Shown here piece after piece: positions 63,211 through 64,000 of a stretch of 64,000 nucleotides of DNA. Below the pieces are notes generated by a model, which saw only the letters and a program-made list of their open reading frames with translations, had not been told where the DNA came from and searched no databases. A program made the translations under genes and the position numbers. Origin of the DNA: Ctena decussata (lineage: Eukaryota > Mollusca > Bivalvia > Lucinida > Lucinidae); assembly GCA_963989385.1 (NCBI GenBank), contig OZ022511.1, positions 27,336,503 to 27,400,502 on the forward strand, given 5' to 3'. Position 1 is the stretch's first letter. Every line of letters starts with the position of its first letter.

Positions 63211-63424
63211 AAGGTGTACGGGTACACCACCATGTTATTCTGCCTCATTTAGCAAGGAGAACAACTTTTGTGAGTTCCTGTTTGCTTCCACAGATGACAA
63301 AACCTATTCCAAGTATACTGTTAAAGGAAAGAATTCAATCCTAAGGGAGCAAACTCTTTCTGTTAAGAGGTGACCCCCATTGAGAATCAGAGTTGCTTCC
63401 CCTGAAAGTGTATCCATTTGCCTT
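63211..63424. mobile_element. family D MITE, complete
   Basis: 214 bp. AAGGTGTACGGGTACAC at the left, GTGTATCCATTTGCCTT at the right. Central AAAGGAAAGAATTC..GAGCAAACTC palindrome and 'ggagaacaacttttgtgag' block. Confidence 0.75.
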
Positions 63425-63463
63425 CTAGTGAGTTATGCCTACTCTTTCAAGACACATAATGTG

Positions 63464-63926
63464 CAGAGTTGCCACAGTCAGGGGAAAAGCATGTGGAAGA
63501 TGAAGTGAATCAGAAAATTTTCTGGCTCGTCAGGGACATTTAGAAAACATTTGGAAAGTCAGGGAAAAGTCAGGGAATTTGAAACTTAGCACTACTTGTT
63601 TATTGCAGTCTTCAGAAAATATACTTTTGCTGTTCATTGGGAAATCATTCAAATGATGTACTTTCTGGGTGAGAGAGTCCAGGCACATCTTCCTCTTCAT
63701 TGAGGGCTACTCTTAAAGGAAAGAATTTGCTCCTTGGAGGAGCAAATTCTTCCCGTTAAAAGTAACCCTCAATATTTAAATGATATAGTTAGCATTGTTG
63801 AAATTGAAGTAAAGAGTCAAATCAACTTTTGGGTCTGAAAAAATGGGTATAGAAAATTGTAAAATGTCAGGGAAAAATCAGGGAAAAGTCATGGAGTTTT
63901 GAAGTGGAGGATAAATTGCAACCCTG
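63464..63926. mobile_element. CAGGGTTGCCA MITE, copy 2
   Basis: Inverse copy of 11473-11813: CAGAGTTGCCACAGTCAGGG at the left, TAAATTGCAACCCTG at the right. The middle carries the 'actcttaaaggaaagaatttgctcc' palindrome also found in family D. Confidence 0.65.
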
Positions 63927-64000
63927 AACTGTGCAGTTTGGTCTTGGCATGCTCTTGTCACATGTTCCTGAAGACATGCTTTTTCATCATAACCAAGCTG

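Overview
The window looks like nuclear DNA of a mollusc, most likely a bivalve. It is AT-rich and intron-rich. Two animal secretory-pathway genes sit in a dense background of short non-autonomous transposons, tRNA-derived SINEs, broken LINE ends and 'pearl'-like tandem-repeat elements with GGAC-type microsatellites, a repeat style known from bivalves. The species call is inference; no taxon-specific gene was read.

Gene 1 (minus strand, 2953-39959) is a carboxypeptidase D-like, membrane-type M14 metallocarboxypeptidase. Fourteen coding exons with GT-AG borders and matching phases give 1077 codons without a stop. They encode a signal peptide, a complete first catalytic domain with its transthyretin-like tail, a complete second catalytic domain with its tail, and the start of a third domain that has lost key catalytic residues. 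The 3' end (rest of domain 3, membrane anchor, tail) lies beyond the left edge.

Gene 2 (plus strand, 52691 onward) is a malectin, the ER lectin for diglucosylated N-glycans. Two coding exons (52691-53083 and 60095-60277) are visible and the 3' part lies past the right edge. The two genes are divergent, with 12.7 kb between their start codons. Both products work in the secretory pathway, but nothing in the sequence links them directly.

The rest is repeat. 0-2.9 kb: a pearl-like element and intergenic or intronic DNA. 3-40 kb: carboxypeptidase introns packed with palindromic MITEs (families here called A, B and D), three copies of one SINE, a 5'-truncated LINE at 18.8-20.2 kb, pearl/Helentron-like elements at 6.3-7.4, 25.1-26.5 and 28.4-30.0 kb, a 674-bp foldback element at 27.2 kb and a 1.45-kb hAT-like element at 35.3 kb. 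40-52.7 kb: intergenic DNA with a LINE 3' end bounded by a perfect 15-bp target duplication, a decayed reverse transcriptase, local duplications, a piggyBac-like MITE and a duplicated promoter-like module carrying a 27-codon ORF. 53-64 kb: malectin introns with a hAT-like MITE and four pearl/Helentron-like elements, one carrying two nested insertions.

The most notable pattern is that several Helentron-like families with unrelated tandem cores share one terminal design: CAAG, then a short hairpin of family-specific sequence, then GCTCACCTGA, whose reverse complement lies near the opposite end. Also notable are the contrast between intronless domain 1 and five-exon domain 2 in the carboxypeptidase, and the layered nested insertions, which give relative ages.
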